Positions 62,851 through 64,000 of a DNA stretch of 64,000 nt are shown here, piece by piece. The notes below the pieces were generated by a model. That model was not told where the DNA came from, searched no databases, and saw only the letters and a list, made by a program, of their open reading frames with translations. How positions within the stretch are numbered: the stretch's first letter is position 1; every line of letters starts with the position of its first letter. Origin of the DNA: Proteiniclasticum aestuarii (GTDB taxonomy: Bacteria; Bacillota; Clostridia; Clostridiales; Clostridiaceae); assembly GCF_017368455.1 (NCBI RefSeq), contig NZ_JAFNJU010000002.1, positions 62,001 through 126,000 of the forward strand, in the 5' to 3' direction. The translations under genes and the position numbers were made by a program.

Positions 62851-62881
62851 CAGGAATGTAAACGGTTTTACGTTATTCCTG
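62851..62881. repeat. 31-bp inverted repeat CAGGAAT...ATTCCTG with cre-like core
   Basis: Outer 7-base arms enclose GTAAA/TTTAC. On the plus strand TGTAAACGGTTTTA matches 12 of 14 cre positions. On the minus strand AAGATTTTTC follows, so it could instead be a second terminator. Confidence 0.4.
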
Positions 62882-62995
62882 TGTTTCCTTTAAGAAAATG
62901 ATTCATTATCAAAATTTTAACATTTCATATTGCGCATTTTTCCATGTCCTTGTACTGCAAGGCATATGCATTTGTCCGCCACCGGAAAATTGACA

Positions 62996-63034
62996 CAGAA
63001 AAAGACTGAAGCTTTTCTTTTAACTGCTCCAGTC
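62996..63034 (-). terminator. Terminator of the deoxynucleoside kinase gene
   Basis: Minus-strand stem GACTGGAGC/GCTTCAGTC followed by TTTTTCTG. Confidence 0.85.
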
Positions 63035-63048
63035 TTTCCGGATTCTTC

Positions 63049-63690
63049 CTATTTTCTTTCCGTTTCCGCCAAGGCCTCTTTGACCAGCTGCACCACTTTC
63101 TTTCTGTCTTCCTCCGAGTCTCTGATGTCATAGTCCTTTGCTTCAATGATGAGAAGCTTGGACAGATTGTAGGCGGAGAAATAGGCCTCGTACTCTCTGT
63201 TTAGTCTCTCCCAGTAGTCCCTTTCCACAATCTGCTCGTAGTCCCGTCCTCTCTTTTCGATGCGATCGATGGCGGTATCCACATCCGCCCTCAGATAGAT
63301 CATGAGCTTCGGTGCTTCGATATGGTCCAGCATGTTGGTCAGAAGGTCCTGATAGAGATCAAACTCATCCTTCTCCATATCTCCTCCATCATGAAGAAGC
63401 TTGGCGAAGATCACATCGCCGTAGATGCTGCGGTCCATGACACTGGATACCTTCTTCGCCTGGGCCTCCTTCAGCATACGGAATCTTCTGTTCAGGAAAA
63501 AGATCTGAAGCGGGAAGGCATAGCGCTTCCTGTCATGATAGAACTTTCCCAGAATGGGATTGTCCGTCACCGGTTCTTCAAATCCTGATACCCCCAGCTC
63601 CTCTTTCAGTATATTCATCAGGGTGGTCTTACCTGAGCCCACCACGCCATCCACTACGATCATTTCATTGGGGGCATTCTTCTTTACCAT
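63049..63690 (-). CDS. Deoxynucleoside kinase (dNK/dAK-dGK family)
   Basis: 213-aa salvage kinase phosphorylating deoxynucleosides with ATP. P-loop GVVGSGKTTL (15-24), the GFEEPVTDNPILGKFYHD region, the DRS motif in VMDRSIYGDVIF, and the LID arginines in RIEKRGRDYEQIVERDYWERL. Which base it prefers (A, G, C) cannot be fixed from sequence. The frame runs to an ATG at 63711, but AAGGAG 9 bases before the ATG at 63690 gives the better start. Confidence 0.85.
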   Translation of the reverse strand: MVKKNAPNEMIVVDGVVGSGKTTLMNILKEELGVSGFEEPVTDNPILGKFYHDRKRYAFPLQIFFLNRRFRMLKEAQAKKVSSVMDRSIYGDVIFAKLLHDGGDMEKDEFDLYQDLLTNMLDHIEAPKLMIYLRADVDTAIDRIEKRGRDYEQIVERDYWERLNREYEAYFSAYNLSKLLIIEAKDYDIRDSEEDRKKVVQLVKEALAETERK

Positions 63691-63881
63691 GGCAAAAAAC
63701 TCCTTATACATCCGTCATCACTTTCCTTTTTCTCTTACTTCTGGTCTTAAGGTTTCATTTCGGATTCTTCACTCGACTCTTGATTTCTTCTCTTTATAGT
63801 ATCAGGATTTTCACTCCATTGCTTTACCATCATCGAAAATTATCTCCTTGACTTTTCAGAATCCTCTCCCACCGCTGAAAA

Positions 63882-63927
63882 TGAAAAGAAGGAGAAATGC
63901 CCCTTTCTTCAGGTATTTTCTCCTTCT
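63882..63927 (-). terminator. Terminator of a gene beyond the right edge
   Basis: Minus-strand stem AGAAGGAGAAAAT/ATTTCTCCTTCT followed by TTTCATTTTC. It implies that a leftward gene ends shortly to its right. Confidence 0.75.
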
Positions 63928-63957
63928 CCTGAATGGACTTTCATCCATCCTTTATGA

Positions 63958-64000
63958 TTAAGTTCTACTCTTCCAATTTCTTATATGGAAGGGATCGCCT
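63958..64000 (-). CDS. Possible C-terminal end of an upstream gene (partial)
   Basis: Two minus-strand frames run in from the right edge and stop at 63965 and 63958. With 11-13 codons neither can be identified, but the terminator at 63882-63927 supports a gene ending here. Confidence 0.25.
   Translation of the reverse strand, partial: GDPFHIRNWKSRT

Larger units (their letters stand above)
62541..63048. other. Intergenic region with pckA leader and dNK terminators
   Basis: 508 bp. From the right it holds the dNK terminator, an AT-rich stretch without a gene, a 31-bp inverted repeat, the pckA promoter and the structured pckA leader. Confidence 0.7.

Noticed and set aside
1-64000. CRISPR arrays, tRNA/rRNA genes, insertion sequences, prophage or defence systems
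   Set aside because: No regularly spaced repeats, cloverleaf sequences, transposase or integrase genes, or nuclease-defence cassettes were seen on either strand.

Overview
The window looks like chromosomal DNA of an anaerobic, fermentative member of the Bacillota, probably class Clostridia. Supporting signs are AGGAGG-type ribosome binding sites, frequent TTG and GTG starts, extended -10 (TATGnTATAAT-like) promoters, sortase-type surface proteins, an ATP-dependent PEP carboxykinase, tryptophanase, a PTS permease with a GH4 6-phospho-glucosidase, PASTA proteins and a coenzyme-B12 diol dehydratase microcompartment. I do not name a genus. No tRNA, rRNA, CRISPR array, phage or insertion sequence was recognised.

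Region 1 (1-12.2 kb) is a propanediol-utilisation (pdu) bacterial microcompartment locus. It reads leftwards: pduA-B-C-D-E-G-H-K-J-L-eutJ, and runs off the left edge, so an aldehyde dehydrogenase and other late genes would lie outside. Upstream are a PocR-domain sensor histidine kinase and an AraC-type response regulator, then a divergent iron alcohol dehydrogenase (pduQ-like) with its own promoter. Diol dehydratase makes the aldehyde inside the shell. PduL converts the acyl-CoA to acyl phosphate, and PduQ would reduce aldehyde to alcohol and regenerate NAD+.

Region 2 (12.3-25.6 kb) holds a small acetyltransferase, a diacylglycerol-kinase-type lipid kinase, and two very large secreted proteins ending in unusual sorting signals. 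One has 1560 aa with Ig-like repeats. The other has 2133 aa with a lamin-tail domain, OB-fold repeats and a PHP metallohydrolase domain. The second has a terminator in its leader and a cre-like site at its predicted transcription start.

Region 3 (26-31 kb) is a sugar operon: PTS EIICB, GH4 6-phospho-alpha-glucosidase, RpiR regulator, NagA-like amidohydrolase. Region 4 (31.3-37.1 kb) is an rRNA methyltransferase followed by a type IIA topoisomerase pair (parE-parC-like). Region 5 (37.6-48.4 kb) has a large secreted subtilisin-family protease, a transaldolase-like aldolase, an ABC exporter operon with its TetR repressor, and a Gfo/Idh/MocA oxidoreductase. Region 6 (48.4-53.3 kb) is a TRAP transporter operon with an amidohydrolase and a divergent AraC regulator; 21-bp-spaced direct repeats lie between them.

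Region 7 (53.4-60.8 kb) is envelope-centred: an orphan membrane-anchored protein, ridA-tnaA, an acetyltransferase, two kinase-less PASTA proteins, a beta-lactamase-fold protein that lacks the usual catalytic serine, and undecaprenyl-diphosphatase. Region 8 (61-64 kb) holds pckA with a long structured leader and a deoxynucleoside kinase.

Most transcription units end in clear intrinsic terminators. Several promoters carry CcpA-type cre-like sites, suggesting that pdu, tnaA, the PTS operon, the TRAP operon and the PHP surface protein could share catabolite control. This is inference from motif matches only. No wholly new multi-gene system could be demonstrated. The strongest unusual candidates are the 2133-aa PHP surface protein with its leader, the serine-less beta-lactamase-fold protein, and the structured leaders of pckA and of the ABC exporter.
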